Below, in pieces: positions 37,168-46,552 of a stretch of 64,000 nucleotides of DNA. Origin of the DNA: Planctomycetota bacterium (lineage in GTDB: Bacteria > Planctomycetota > UBA11346). Both the position numbers and the translations under genes were made by a program. Numbering within the stretch: the stretch's first letter is position 1; every line of letters starts with the position of its first letter. Under the pieces are notes generated by a model, which had not been told where the DNA came from, did no database searches, and worked only from the letters and a program-made list of their open reading frames with translations. Where the stretch lies: assembly GCA_016745075.1 (NCBI GenBank), contig JADGDD010000008.1, positions 118,008 to 182,007 of the forward strand, given 5' to 3'.

Positions 37168-37986
37168 TTGTACTATCTTGCTCACATGGGGCTCTATTAT
37201 TTTACCACTGGTGATGAACCGAAAGGACAAGCATGGCTGAGCCGCATGTGGCAATACAACGAGATGCAGCCACATATCTTTGCAGCGCCACTCACTGACT
37301 GGTTTTGTTCGTACTTCCACACTACTGCCACCATGATTCTTGACGGTGAACAGATACAAATCCAACCAAATCATATTGTTATTTGGCCAGCCCAGTCTTT
37401 TCGATCCTTTGGTAATGCCGATGAGCCCTGGTGTAATAGCTGGATGCATATGAGCGGCAATTCCCTAAAAAAATGGGCTGACAGCAGCATCCTCTTACGC
37501 CCACTGCCGTGTGCCAATCCAACATTATTTCATAAAACGCAAAATGATTTATTTGATGAATATAGCAACCATCACCAGCCTGATCCATTTATTGTTGAAC
37601 ATCTTATTGAAATTTTCTTTCGGCAGCTCAATCGCCTACACAGCAACACCCAAGAACAGACACCAGAAACGTATCTCGCCATACGCCGCTTCATTCTAGA
37701 GCACCTTAATCAGCAACATTCAACAGAAGGGCTTGCTGCCCAAATGGGCCTCAGCAGTACCCAGTTCAGCAAACAATTTCGCCGTTATTTCGATCAGCCA
37801 CCCATTGAATTTCTCATTAATGCCCGCATCAAACAAGCACAATATCTCTTAATGGTTCACCAACGCGTCCAAGATGTTGCCCAGATGGTTGGTTATGAAG
37901 ATATCTATTATTTCTCTCGCCTTTTTAAAAAACATGTCGGCGTAAGTCCACGTAAATGGCGAGAACAGCAACTCGCCCTTGAATAA
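37168..37986 (+). CDS. AraC-family transcriptional regulator
   Basis: Regulator with an N-terminal cupin-like ligand domain (about residues 20-150, including IWPAQSF) and a C-terminal double helix-turn-helix of about 100 residues. That region has GLAAQMGLSSTQFSKQFRRY as the first HTH, then VQDVAQMVGYEDIYYFSRLF and KKHVGVSPRKWRE as the signature. Most AraC members of this build sense sugars. The start is uncertain: TTG 37168 or ATG 37186; neither has a clear ribosome site. Same strand as the haem sensor upstream and the esterase downstream, either of which it may control. Confidence 0.9.
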   Translation: MYYLAHMGLYYFTTGDEPKGQAWLSRMWQYNEMQPHIFAAPLTDWFCSYFHTTATMILDGEQIQIQPNHIVIWPAQSFRSFGNADEPWCNSWMHMSGNSLKKWADSSILLRPLPCANPTLFHKTQNDLFDEYSNHHQPDPFIVEHLIEIFFRQLNRLHSNTQEQTPETYLAIRRFILEHLNQQHSTEGLAAQMGLSSTQFSKQFRRYFDQPPIEFLINARIKQAQYLLMVHQRVQDVAQMVGYEDIYYFSRLFKKHVGVSPRKWREQQLALE

Positions 37987-38031
37987 CAATAAGCCGAACA
38001 ACGATATGGCGCTGCTACCAAGGAGTTTCAT

Positions 38032-38820
38032 ATGGCTTTAATCCAGTGCCGTTTTTTTTCTGATGTGCTTGGGCTCTCCACCACCATGCATGTCATCTTG
38101 CCAGAGCAATCAACTCGACTCATTGGCATGGACACCGAACAACAAACATCTGAACCTGATGTCCTCTATTTATTACACGGCCTTTCTGATGATGATTCTA
38201 TCTGGACACGCCGATCGTCTTTAGAACGTTATGCTGCTCAATACAATGTGGCTATTATCATGCCAAACGGCTTTCGTGGGTATTATACAGATACGGCCAT
38301 TGGACAGAATTATTGGACCTACATAACAGAAGAGCTCCCAGCGAAAGTCCACTCATTTTACAAGCTCCCAACAGCGCGCGAGAAAACACATATAGCAGGC
38401 CTTTCCATGGGCGGTTACGGTGCCTTTAAAGCAGCACTTCGTTTACCAGAACGTTTTGCTTCTGCCGCGAGCCTTTCTGGAGCGCTTGATATGTACCCCC
38501 ATATGTCTAATAAAGAAGACCCTGTACGGCATCAAGAAATAAAACAAATATTTGGCGCACAGGAACATTTTCAAAACAGCAACAATGATCTCTTTGCCTG
38601 CCTTGAACGATTAACACAATCCAAGGCTACTGCACCACGGCTCTATCAATGCTGTGGTACAGAAGATATGCTGTACGCAGATAACATCGCTTTCAAGAAA
38701 GCCTGTTCCACAACAGCCATTGATTACACCTACAAAGAGTCTGCTGGCGGCCATACTTGGGAATACTGGGATAACGAAATTCAACATGTTCTTCAATGGA
38801 TGTTCCAACAAAATAATTGA
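38032..38820 (+). CDS. CE1/esterase D-like alpha/beta hydrolase
   Basis: Serine esterase of about 262 aa. Motifs: VLYLLHGLSDDDSIWTRRS (oxyanion region), nucleophile elbow IAGLSMGGYGAFKAAL (Ser about 126), acid in QCCGTEDMLY and His in SAGGHTWEYWD. The GGHxWxYW end is typical of the esterase D/feruloyl or acetyl esterase CE1 group (EstA, S-formylglutathione hydrolase-like). No signal peptide, so a cytoplasmic de-esterification of small substrates is likely. AAGGAG precedes the ATG. Its stop is 3 bp from the convergent uxuA stop. The link to the uronate locus is by position only. Confidence 0.85.
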   Translation: MALIQCRFFSDVLGLSTTMHVILPEQSTRLIGMDTEQQTSEPDVLYLLHGLSDDDSIWTRRSSLERYAAQYNVAIIMPNGFRGYYTDTAIGQNYWTYITEELPAKVHSFYKLPTAREKTHIAGLSMGGYGAFKAALRLPERFASAASLSGALDMYPHMSNKEDPVRHQEIKQIFGAQEHFQNSNNDLFACLERLTQSKATAPRLYQCCGTEDMLYADNIAFKKACSTTAIDYTYKESAGGHTWEYWDNEIQHVLQWMFQQNN

Positions 38821-38823
38821 ATG

Positions 38824-39861
38824 CTATGATGACCGTGCTATCGCTTCTTGCAAGCCTGAAAGATAATTAATACCAAGAGCGCGATCATATAACCCATAAC
38901 CGGGAAGGCCTGGATCATTCCAGATACAACGCCCATGGTCTGGACGCAAGGGACCGTCGTAACCAATGTCATGATAGGCTTTCATTATTTCATATACATC
39001 TAAGCTACCGCAAGAACTCAGATGCGCACTTTCATGAAAGTCTTGTTCTGCTGTTCGCTTAATATTGCGCACATGGGCAAAATGAATACGACCAGCAAAT
39101 TTTCGTATCATCGATGGAATATCATTCTCGGCATTAGGGCCAAGTGAACCACTACAGAGAGTTACTCCGTTAGCAGGGCTGTCAACAAGACCACACAATC
39201 GTTCTATCGCATCTGCACTGGTGATAATACGCGGCAAACCAAATATCGGCCATGGTGGATCATCTGGGTGAATAGCCAAGCGCATAGCAGATGCTTCGGC
39301 AACAGGAATAACTCGTTCAAGAAAATACTGAAGGTTTTCCCACAAGTCCTCTGCATCCATCTTTTGGTATGCGGTTAAAATAGCATCAAATTCTTCACGG
39401 CTATAATCAAAATCCCAAGCAGGTAGATTACAATCCAGATCACGTGGATCTATCGCCTCTATAACTGCTTGCTCATAGGCGAGTGCTGTAGAGCCGTCTG
39501 GCAATACTTGCGCTAAATCACTACGCATCCAATCAATCATTGGCATGAAGTTGTAACAAATGGTAGAAATACCAACGGATGCTGCTCGGCGAATGTTTTC
39601 ACACCAAGTTTCTATGTAGGCATCACGGCTTGGTTTACCCAGTTTAATATCTTCATGCAGCGGAATACTTTCAAGCACAGACCATTCAAAACCTGCATCT
39701 TTGATTAGAGCTGCATGTATCTCAATGTCTGCTTGTGGCCACAGTGCGCCTAAAGGCTGTTTATGAAGAGACGATACAATACCTGTTACCTGTGGTATTT
39801 GACGAATCATATCAAGAGTAATCGGGTCATGTGGTCCGTACCAACGGAAAGTAAAATACAT
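38824..39861 (-). CDS. uxuA: Mannonate dehydratase
   Basis: Dehydrates D-mannonate to 2-keto-3-deoxygluconate (KDG). It starts MYFTFRWYGPHDPITLD, as in the family, at ATG 39861, with AGGAG overlapping the last codons of the upstream reductase. Diagnostic LAIHPDDPPWPIFGLPRI is the core UxuA motif, and ITSADAIERL and HFAHVRNIKR also match. About 345 aa, close to B. subtilis-type UxuA. Last gene of the eight-gene uronate operon; two bases separate its ATG from the reductase stop codon. Confidence 0.95.
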   Translation of the reverse strand: MYFTFRWYGPHDPITLDMIRQIPQVTGIVSSLHKQPLGALWPQADIEIHAALIKDAGFEWSVLESIPLHEDIKLGKPSRDAYIETWCENIRRAASVGISTICYNFMPMIDWMRSDLAQVLPDGSTALAYEQAVIEAIDPRDLDCNLPAWDFDYSREEFDAILTAYQKMDAEDLWENLQYFLERVIPVAEASAMRLAIHPDDPPWPIFGLPRIITSADAIERLCGLVDSPANGVTLCSGSLGPNAENDIPSMIRKFAGRIHFAHVRNIKRTAEQDFHESAHLSSCGSLDVYEIMKAYHDIGYDGPLRPDHGRCIWNDPGLPGYGLYDRALGINYLSGLQEAIARSS

Positions 39862-39862
39862 A

Positions 39863-40690
39863 TTACACTCCTGAGTAAGCTTGGAAACCGCCATCAATGG
39901 GTAAAATAACCCCTGTCACAAAACGGGCGAGATCAGACAAGAGATAACACACAGCACCTTGCAATTCTTCAGCTTCACCAAAACGCGCCAAAGGAGTATG
40001 AGCAATTATTTTATGACCACGAGCTGTAAGTTCACCCGTTTCTGGATTGGTTAATAAAGAACGGTTTTGTTCCGTTAAGAAAAAACCAGGAGCAATCGCA
40101 TTGACACGAATAGCGCGTTCAGCTAAATGCACAGACATCCATTGCGTTAAATTACTAATACCCGCCTTGGCCGCTGCATAAGCGGGAACTTTGGTCATGG
40201 GTTTATAGGCCGCCATAGACGAGATATTCAAAATACTCCCACCGTTCTCAAGCATCGCATCGGCAAACACTTGCGATGGTAATAAGGTACCTTGAAAATT
40301 CACATCAAATACTTGACGGAAACCAGCAGGATCAAGAGTAAAGAAAGACCCTTCTTTACCTGCACCCATTTTTTCTTGCTGCGTTGTTGCTCGGGCATCA
40401 TTGCCGCCAGCGGCATTTATCAGTGCATCTATCTGCCCCCATTCTTTGAGTACACATTCGCGTGCCGCATATAAAGCAGCTTCGTCCAATACATCTGCCA
40501 CAAGCGCAAGTGCTGTCCCACCTCTACTCCGCAATGCTGCAACACTCGCCTCGATCTTCTCTGCATTACGACCAAGAAGAGCAACTCGCGCACCGAGATC
40601 CAATAAGCTCTCTGCTATAGCCGTTCCAAGTATGCCATTCCCACCTGTAATAATGACAACTTTACCCTTCAAATCTGCAAATGAAATCAC
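39863..40690 (-). CDS. SDR-family oxidoreductase, probable fructuronate reductase
   Basis: Short-chain dehydrogenase. Cofactor motif VIITGGNGILGTAIAESL, NAAGGND, catalytic Ser in SILNISSMAAY and catalytic YxxxK in AYAAAKAG; C-terminal IPIDGGFQAYSGV. 275 aa. The same operon holds a tagaturonate reductase of the polyol-dehydrogenase type but no classic UxuB, so this SDR most likely reduces D-fructuronate to D-mannonate for UxuA. SDR-type mannonate oxidoreductases are known in several bacteria next to uxuA. 4-nt overlap with uxaA upstream. Confidence 0.88.
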   Translation of the reverse strand: MISFADLKGKVVIITGGNGILGTAIAESLLDLGARVALLGRNAEKIEASVAALRSRGGTALALVADVLDEAALYAARECVLKEWGQIDALINAAGGNDARATTQQEKMGAGKEGSFFTLDPAGFRQVFDVNFQGTLLPSQVFADAMLENGGSILNISSMAAYKPMTKVPAYAAAKAGISNLTQWMSVHLAERAIRVNAIAPGFFLTEQNRSLLTNPETGELTARGHKIIAHTPLARFGEAEELQGAVCYLLSDLARFVTGVILPIDGGFQAYSGV

Positions 40691-42159
40691 AGGGTGACTC
40701 CTTCCTTAAAAATAGCTATTTCTTGATAACCATTTTCTTCATTTTTTGTGCGTTTGCTACCATTCGCAATATCCACAACACATGATAAACAGTCCTCTGC
40801 TAATTCTGACAGTGCTTTACCTTCAAGTAATTGGCCCGCATTAAAGTCGATCCACTTGCTCTTACGTTCGGCTAAACCCGAATTGGAACTTATTTTGATG
40901 GTTGGTACTGGGGCACCAAGTGGCGTTCCCCGACCAGTTGTAAATAAAATAATATGTGCACCTGCGGCAGCCAAGGCGGTACAGGCGACAACATCATTTC
41001 CGGGAGCGCTCAAAAGCGATAAGCCAGAACGACAAACTGAACTAGCATACGGCAAAACATCAACAACGGGAGATACGCCACCTTTTTGTACACAACCAAG
41101 CGATTTATCTTCCAAAGTAGTAATACCGCCATCTTTATTGCCTGGTGATGGGTTTTCATAAACCACTTGTCCATGACGCTCAAAATAATCTTTAAAGTCA
41201 TTAATTAAAGCAACGCAGTCTGTAAAAACAGATTCATTGATACAACGATCCATGAGAAGGTGCTCAGCTCCAAACATTTCTGGGACTTCAGTAAGTACAC
41301 TACTCCCGCCCGCAGATACTAACAAATCTGATACCGCTCCAACCAACGGGTTTGCGGTAATCCCAGAAAAGCCGTCGGAGCCACCACATTTCAAACCAAT
41401 ACATAAGTCTTCTAGGCCGCAAGTTGTTTTAACATCTGCCTGCATACACTGTAGTAATTCACGACCGAGGGCCAGTCCTTCTTCTTCCTCGTCTGCTACA
41501 TCCTGCGCGTTCAAAAAACGAATTCGCTCTGGCTCTACATCTGACACTAATTCCTTAAATGCCTGAATACCATTATTCTCACAACCCAATCCAACAATAA
41601 GTACACCGCCAGCATTGGGGTGGCGGGCAAGTGCAGCAAGTAAACGGCGCGTTTGTTCATGGTCATCACCTAATTGTGAACAACCATACGGGTGTGAGAG
41701 TACCTGAATGTCATCACAAGCATGCTGCTGCTCTAATCGTAATCCAGCAGCGATACGGTCAGCAGTTTTATTCACACAACCAACGGTAGGAATAATCCAG
41801 AGATCATTTCGTATACCAACTCGTTGGTCGGTTCTACGGTACGCTTGAAAGGTAAAGAATGGTGCTTCTGGCAAAGGCTTTTCAGCACATGGTTGATAGG
41901 TATATGAACAAGCAGCACCAAGCGCCGTTTTGCAATTAGCAGTATGTACATGCGCCCCTACTGCTATGTCCTGTGTAGCTGTTCCTATAGGAGCCGCATA
42001 TTTAATAATGTTATCACCACGTGCATGATTGTGCAGCGCAAATTTATGACCTTGCGGAATGGCATCAATCAACGTTACATTATTAACGATCTCTCCAACA
42101 GCTAAGTTACATAAAGCAACTGCTACTGTATCCTCTGGTGCAAGTTGTAATGTCTTCAT
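40687..42159 (-). CDS. uxaA: Altronate dehydratase
   Basis: Dehydrates D-altronate to KDG. N-terminal SAF-type domain (about residues 1-90: DAIPQGHKFALHNHARGD, then VGAHVHTANC), then the large UxaA domain with GIRNDLWIIPTVGCVNKTAD, HPYGCSQLGDDHEQT, GLGCENNGIQ, LKCGGSDGFSGITANP and TGRGTPLGAP. 490 aa, matching E. coli UxaA (495). Conserved Cys residues in these motifs are likely metal ligands. 4-nt overlaps with both neighbours. Confidence 0.96.
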   Translation of the reverse strand: MKTLQLAPEDTVAVALCNLAVGEIVNNVTLIDAIPQGHKFALHNHARGDNIIKYAAPIGTATQDIAVGAHVHTANCKTALGAACSYTYQPCAEKPLPEAPFFTFQAYRRTDQRVGIRNDLWIIPTVGCVNKTADRIAAGLRLEQQHACDDIQVLSHPYGCSQLGDDHEQTRRLLAALARHPNAGGVLIVGLGCENNGIQAFKELVSDVEPERIRFLNAQDVADEEEEGLALGRELLQCMQADVKTTCGLEDLCIGLKCGGSDGFSGITANPLVGAVSDLLVSAGGSSVLTEVPEMFGAEHLLMDRCINESVFTDCVALINDFKDYFERHGQVVYENPSPGNKDGGITTLEDKSLGCVQKGGVSPVVDVLPYASSVCRSGLSLLSAPGNDVVACTALAAAGAHIILFTTGRGTPLGAPVPTIKISSNSGLAERKSKWIDFNAGQLLEGKALSELAEDCLSCVVDIANGSKRTKNEENGYQEIAIFKEGVTL

Positions 42160-43379
42160 AGCTTCAACACCGCTTCTATGAGGTCATCACCTAAGGGTTG
42201 ACCCCAAACTGTTTCATTCTCTAAAATTTCTTTGAGACTCTGTGATTGATCTAAAGTTTGCACGTCATTTACGGCAGGATGTTGTTCTCTATAGAGCTGA
42301 ATCAAAGTCGCTAAAGATCGAGCAAGACCGCGAGGCACCTCACGACCATTTGCTTGTGCTGCGCGGATAGATGGCAAGACTCGCACACACCATTTACTGA
42401 TACTATTACAAAAAATATCTGCCCATTTGTGTTGCAACGATGGGTTAGCAAATCTATTGAGAACAGATTCGCCATACGCACAATTCTCAGCAAAATCACC
42501 AGGTAATCCGGGGATAATTTCATCAAATAAACAAGTGCGTATGTGTTCATAAATACATGGATGCTGAGTTGCAGCAATAACCGTTTCTACCTGAGACTGT
42601 ATCGCCAATCCCGCAGTTGCAGTGTGCACACCATTCAAACAACGCACTTTACGCAAACGGTACGGCGCAAGATCATCTGTTAAAATAAGACCGTCTGTGC
42701 GTGGTAAAATATCCTGTAATGATGGTGGCCCTTCTATCACCAATAAATGATACGGTTCGCACACCACACAATTTGCATCTTGTTGTCCAAGCACATCATG
42801 CTGTCCTGGAAATCCTGACACAATACGATCTACCAAGGTATTATACCATTGACAGGAAGATGCTAACCAGTCGATAAAATGCTCGTCAGCATACCACTGA
42901 ATTGCATGCTTCTGAACAATATTTTTCAGAACACAGGCGTTATCCTCAAGTAATTCAAATGGTAAAATAACCGGCCCAGACAATTTAGCTAAATAACGAG
43001 CATGCAATAGAGCCGTTAAACGCGCAGGGAAACTTTCAGGACAAGCGTCAGTCAATTCTTCCGCAATATATTGCACACCCATCTCTGTCGTATTTGACAC
43101 AATAAGCGATAAGTCAGGATCACAGGCAACTGTTTTCAGTTCCTGCCAATCTCCCGCTCCTTGCAAACAGTCGCTGACGACCTGCACCGAAGAAACGCGT
43201 TCTTCCACACCTCGTTCAGCAACCAGCCAACGTTTGGAGGAAAAACGAGCAATATTACCGTGTGCTGTTCCTGTCGTCATAATAACAGGGCCACAATCAT
43301 GGCCAGCATCAGCAGACTCTTGCAGCATCCAATCAAAAAAACCACGAAGAAAGTTACCCGTTCCAAATTGTAAAATCAT
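42156..43379 (-). CDS. uxaB: Tagaturonate reductase (mannitol dehydrogenase family)
   Basis: NAD-dependent reduction of D-tagaturonate to D-altronate. N-terminal nucleotide-binding segment ILQFGTGNFLRGFFDWML, which is characteristic of UxaB. VVSDCLQGAGDW and SNTTEMGVQY follow, then the C-terminal polyol-dehydrogenase domain with KVRCLNGVHTATAGLA (Lys and His in the active site, KxxxxNxxH) and GYxESVLNRFANP-like region. 407 aa, shorter than E. coli UxaB (483). Position between kdgK and uxaA with 4-nt overlaps supports the assignment. Confidence 0.92.
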   Translation of the reverse strand: MILQFGTGNFLRGFFDWMLQESADAGHDCGPVIMTTGTAHGNIARFSSKRWLVAERGVEERVSSVQVVSDCLQGAGDWQELKTVACDPDLSLIVSNTTEMGVQYIAEELTDACPESFPARLTALLHARYLAKLSGPVILPFELLEDNACVLKNIVQKHAIQWYADEHFIDWLASSCQWYNTLVDRIVSGFPGQHDVLGQQDANCVVCEPYHLLVIEGPPSLQDILPRTDGLILTDDLAPYRLRKVRCLNGVHTATAGLAIQSQVETVIAATQHPCIYEHIRTCLFDEIIPGLPGDFAENCAYGESVLNRFANPSLQHKWADIFCNSISKWCVRVLPSIRAAQANGREVPRGLARSLATLIQLYREQHPAVNDVQTLDQSQSLKEILENETVWGQPLGDDLIEAVLKL

Positions 43380-44470
43380 CGGTCTACCCGTGCGTTACCG
43401 CCGCCAATCTGCTTTTCAACTTCAGCAAGCGTTGCCATACTAGTATCACCGGGTGTAGTCATGGCGAGTGCACCATGGGCTGCACCATATTCAATTGCTC
43501 GAGCTGCTCCTTGATCACTCAGGAAACCATACGCTAAGCCTGAAGCGAAACTGTCACCGCCGCCAACACGATCAAATATTTCAAGATCTGGACGGTGGGT
43601 CGCTTCATAGAAAGCACCGTCATACCAGCAGATGGCACCCCAATCATTAACAGTTGCCGTTTTCACACCACGCAAAGTCGTTGCCACAATTTTAAAATGA
43701 GGATACGCTTGAACAGCTTTTTTTATCATTTTCCGAAAACTGGCCGTATCAAGATCACTCAAGTTCTCGTCAACACCTTCAATGGCAAGACCGAGACAAG
43801 CAGTAAAATCTTCTTCATTACCAATCATCACGTCTACAAATTGCGCAAGATATGTATTAACCTCCTGTGCTTTTTTCTTGCCACCAATGCTTTTCCACAA
43901 TGAGGGGCGATAGTTCAAATCATACGAGATAATAGTTCCGTGTTTACGAGCAGCACTCATCGCCTCTTCCGCAACAGCGGCGCTATCATCAGATAAAGCC
44001 GCAAAAATACCACCGGTATGAAACCAACGAACACCTTGAGAGAAAATGCCATCCCAATCAATCATGCCTGGCTTTAATTGAGAAACGGCTGTGTTCCCAC
44101 GGTCTGATACACCTTTAGCACCACGCAGACCAAACCCGCGTTCGGTAAAGTTTATACCGTTTCGCATGCTGCGACCAACACCATCATCTGCTTGCCAATA
44201 GATAAATTGTGGATCAACACCACCTTGGCAGATACAGTCTTCTAATAAACGGCCAACTTCATTATCTACAAATGAAGTCACCACAGCGCTGCGCAAGCCA
44301 AAGCATTTCCGCAAGCCACGCACAACGTTATATTCACCGCCCCCTTCCCATGCAGAAAAAGAGCGAGCACAACGAACACGGCCATCACCTGGGTCTAAAC
44401 GCAACATGACTTCACCTAAAGCAAGTGCGTCATAGCGACAATCTTTTGCGGGTTTAATTGATAACGTCAT
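43376..44470 (-). CDS. kdgK: 2-keto-3-deoxygluconate kinase (PfkB family)
   Basis: Phosphorylates KDG to KDPG. PfkB-type ribokinase fold: ALGEVMLRLDPGDGRVR at the N-terminus, GGEYNVVRGLRKC, and the ATP/anion-hole motif FDRVGGGDSFASGLAYG with catalytic Asp. About 364 aa. Two ATGs are possible: GGAG at 44478-44481 is only 1 nt from ATG 44476 but 7 nt from ATG 44470, so 44470 is preferred. Precedes uxaB with a 4-nt overlap. Confidence 0.93.
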   Translation of the reverse strand: MTLSIKPAKDCRYDALALGEVMLRLDPGDGRVRCARSFSAWEGGGEYNVVRGLRKCFGLRSAVVTSFVDNEVGRLLEDCICQGGVDPQFIYWQADDGVGRSMRNGINFTERGFGLRGAKGVSDRGNTAVSQLKPGMIDWDGIFSQGVRWFHTGGIFAALSDDSAAVAEEAMSAARKHGTIISYDLNYRPSLWKSIGGKKKAQEVNTYLAQFVDVMIGNEEDFTACLGLAIEGVDENLSDLDTASFRKMIKKAVQAYPHFKIVATTLRGVKTATVNDWGAICWYDGAFYEATHRPDLEIFDRVGGGDSFASGLAYGFLSDQGAARAIEYGAAHGALAMTTPGDTSMATLAEVEKQIGGGNARVDR

Positions 44471-44515
44471 TGTCATACTCCATACAATAAAAAGGAGAAT
44501 TAAGAAAATAAAATA

Positions 44516-45916
44516 TTAAGACAAGAATTGGAAATAGTCTTCTGCATTTTGATAACAAATATTGCTCACCATGTGCCCAACCAGTTCTATGTCGTTTGGT
44601 AAATGGCCTTTCGTTATCTGCGTACCAAGTTTATTACATAAGATACGACGAAAATATTCGTGACGAGGATAAGAAATAAATGAACGACTGTCGGTCAGCA
44701 TACCGACAAAACGTGACAGCAAGCCGATTTGCGAAAGAGTTTCTAGTTGAGCTTCCATACCTTGTTTTTGATCTAAGAACCACCACCCACTTCCCCATTG
44801 AATTTTACCTGCTGTACTGCCATCTTGAAAAGTACCAACCATAGTTGCCATGATAGCATTATCAGAAGGGTTTAAATTGTAGAGTATCGTTTTGGGTAGA
44901 GCACCGTCTTTATCAAGTCTATCAAGCAAACGAGCCAACGGACGGGCGTGTTGCCAATCTCCAATGGTATCACCGCCACAATCACCACCCAACAAGCTCA
45001 GCAGACGGGAGTTGTTACCACGCTGTGCACCAAGGTGTAATTGAGCCGTCCAGCCTGCCGCCGCATCAAGACGAATAAGTTTTTCAAGTACCGCAGAAAA
45101 GAAAACATCTTGTTCGTTTTTCGGCAGCGTTTCTCCATACCGTGCACGCTTAAAAGCGGTAGCTGCTGATGCTTCTGTCCACGGCTCTGCTACAACCGTG
45201 TCTATACCATAGTCAGATAGACGACAACCCATTGTATGAAAAAATGCGTGTTGCTGAGCAAGCGCTGTCCATAAATCATCCCAATCGTTTATCGATATGC
45301 TAGTAACACTCGCAAGGTCATCCAGCCAGCTATTCCATGAGGACACATCGTGGATAAAGAGCGCTTTATCTGGTCGCCATGCTGGCAAAACTTTTGTTGC
45401 CATGTCTTCTGTTGCCATGGCCTTATGATATCGTAAATCATCTGTCGGATCATCTGTTGTGCACAACAAAGACACATTGGACTGTTGAATATACGCTCGT
45501 GGTGTAGTTTTGGCTACAATGTCATTACAACGTTCATAAATAGAAGCGGCACTTTCTGGGTCTAATAATTCATCAATGCCAAAATAACGTTTCAGTTCGA
45601 TATGTGACCAATGGTAGAGTGGATTACCAAGACAATACGGCATGGTTTCTGCCCAGACTTGGAACGTATCCCATGAGCTGGCTGATCCTGTGATCAATTC
45701 TTCTGGTACACCATTCGCACGCATTGCACGCCATTTATAATGATCACCACCGAGCCAGAGCTCCGTTATGTCTGTAAATGGCGTATTGCTAGCAATACGG
45801 TCTGGTGGCAAATGACAATGGTAATCCATTATTGGCTGAAGTGCGGCATAATCATGATACAGGCGTTCTGCCGCCGCGTTATCTAATAAAAAATTATCGT
45901 GGATATAGGAACTCAT
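44516..45916 (-). CDS. uxaC: Glucuronate (uronate) isomerase
   Basis: Isomerises D-glucuronate to D-fructuronate and D-galacturonate to D-tagaturonate; entry enzyme of the operon for both branches. Family motifs: MDYHCHLPPDRIA (metal HxH), LWLGGDHYKWRAMRANGV, the diagnostic NPLYHWSHIELKRYFGI, LCTTDDPTDDL and SFISYPRHEYFRRILCN. 466 aa, typical (E. coli 470). GAGGCG precedes the ATG, two bases after the eda stop codon. Confidence 0.97.
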   Translation of the reverse strand: MSSYIHDNFLLDNAAAERLYHDYAALQPIMDYHCHLPPDRIASNTPFTDITELWLGGDHYKWRAMRANGVPEELITGSASSWDTFQVWAETMPYCLGNPLYHWSHIELKRYFGIDELLDPESAASIYERCNDIVAKTTPRAYIQQSNVSLLCTTDDPTDDLRYHKAMATEDMATKVLPAWRPDKALFIHDVSSWNSWLDDLASVTSISINDWDDLWTALAQQHAFFHTMGCRLSDYGIDTVVAEPWTEASAATAFKRARYGETLPKNEQDVFFSAVLEKLIRLDAAAGWTAQLHLGAQRGNNSRLLSLLGGDCGGDTIGDWQHARPLARLLDRLDKDGALPKTILYNLNPSDNAIMATMVGTFQDGSTAGKIQWGSGWWFLDQKQGMEAQLETLSQIGLLSRFVGMLTDSRSFISYPRHEYFRRILCNKLGTQITKGHLPNDIELVGHMVSNICYQNAEDYFQFLS

Positions 45917-45917
45917 A

Positions 45918-46529
45918 TTACGCCTCTATTGCAGCTAGTGCCTGTTGGCACCGCACACTTATCTTATTATAGTCTTTATTTTCTAACAGTTCATGAGTGA
46001 CCATCCATGATGCGCCGCAAGCTACCACGCTTGGTACTGCCATATATGCTGCAATCGTATCAGCATTGACCCCGCCGGTTGGCATAAATGATACTTGTGG
46101 AAAAACACCTGACAGTGCCACTATTGTTTTGGTTCCACCAAAGACACCTGCGGGGAAAAATTTCAAAAGTGTTAAGCCGAGATCTAAAGCTTGGACAATC
46201 TCTGTTGGCGTACAAACACCTGGAAGAATAGGCACGCCCGCATCTTGAGCAATGCGCACAACTCCGGCATGCAAACCGGGAGAAACAAGGTATTTTGCTC
46301 CAGCATCAAGTGCTGCCCGTGCCTGATCTTCGTTTAAGATAGTCCCAGCACCACAGCATATATCCGTACGGTCAGCAAGACTTTTAATAGCAGGTAACGC
46401 TTGATCATTTCGCAAACAAATTTCGATGCTATCAAAGCCACCAGTAATAAGCGCATCAGATAAACGACTGGCTTCTCCTGCGTCTGGAAGAGTGACAACA
46501 GGAACAACAGGAACTGAAAACGGAAGCAT
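45918..46529 (-). CDS. eda: KDPG aldolase
   Basis: Class I aldolase that splits 2-keto-3-deoxy-6-phosphogluconate into pyruvate and glyceraldehyde-3-phosphate. Schiff-base Lys is in TLLKFFPAGVFGG, with FDSIEICLRN, GAGTILNEDQARAALDAGA (split here: CGAGTILNED) and MPTGGVNADT. About 203 aa, normal. The GTG at 46535 also reads in frame, but the AGG at 46538-46540 is better placed for ATG 46529. Second gene of the operon, after the regulator. Confidence 0.95.
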   Translation of the reverse strand: MLPFSVPVVPVVTLPDAGEASRLSDALITGGFDSIEICLRNDQALPAIKSLADRTDICCGAGTILNEDQARAALDAGAKYLVSPGLHAGVVRIAQDAGVPILPGVCTPTEIVQALDLGLTLLKFFPAGVFGGTKTIVALSGVFPQVSFMPTGGVNADTIAAYMAVPSVVACGASWMVTHELLENKDYNKISVRCQQALAAIEA

Positions 46530-46552
46530 ACGCACCTACTTTCTTGAAATAT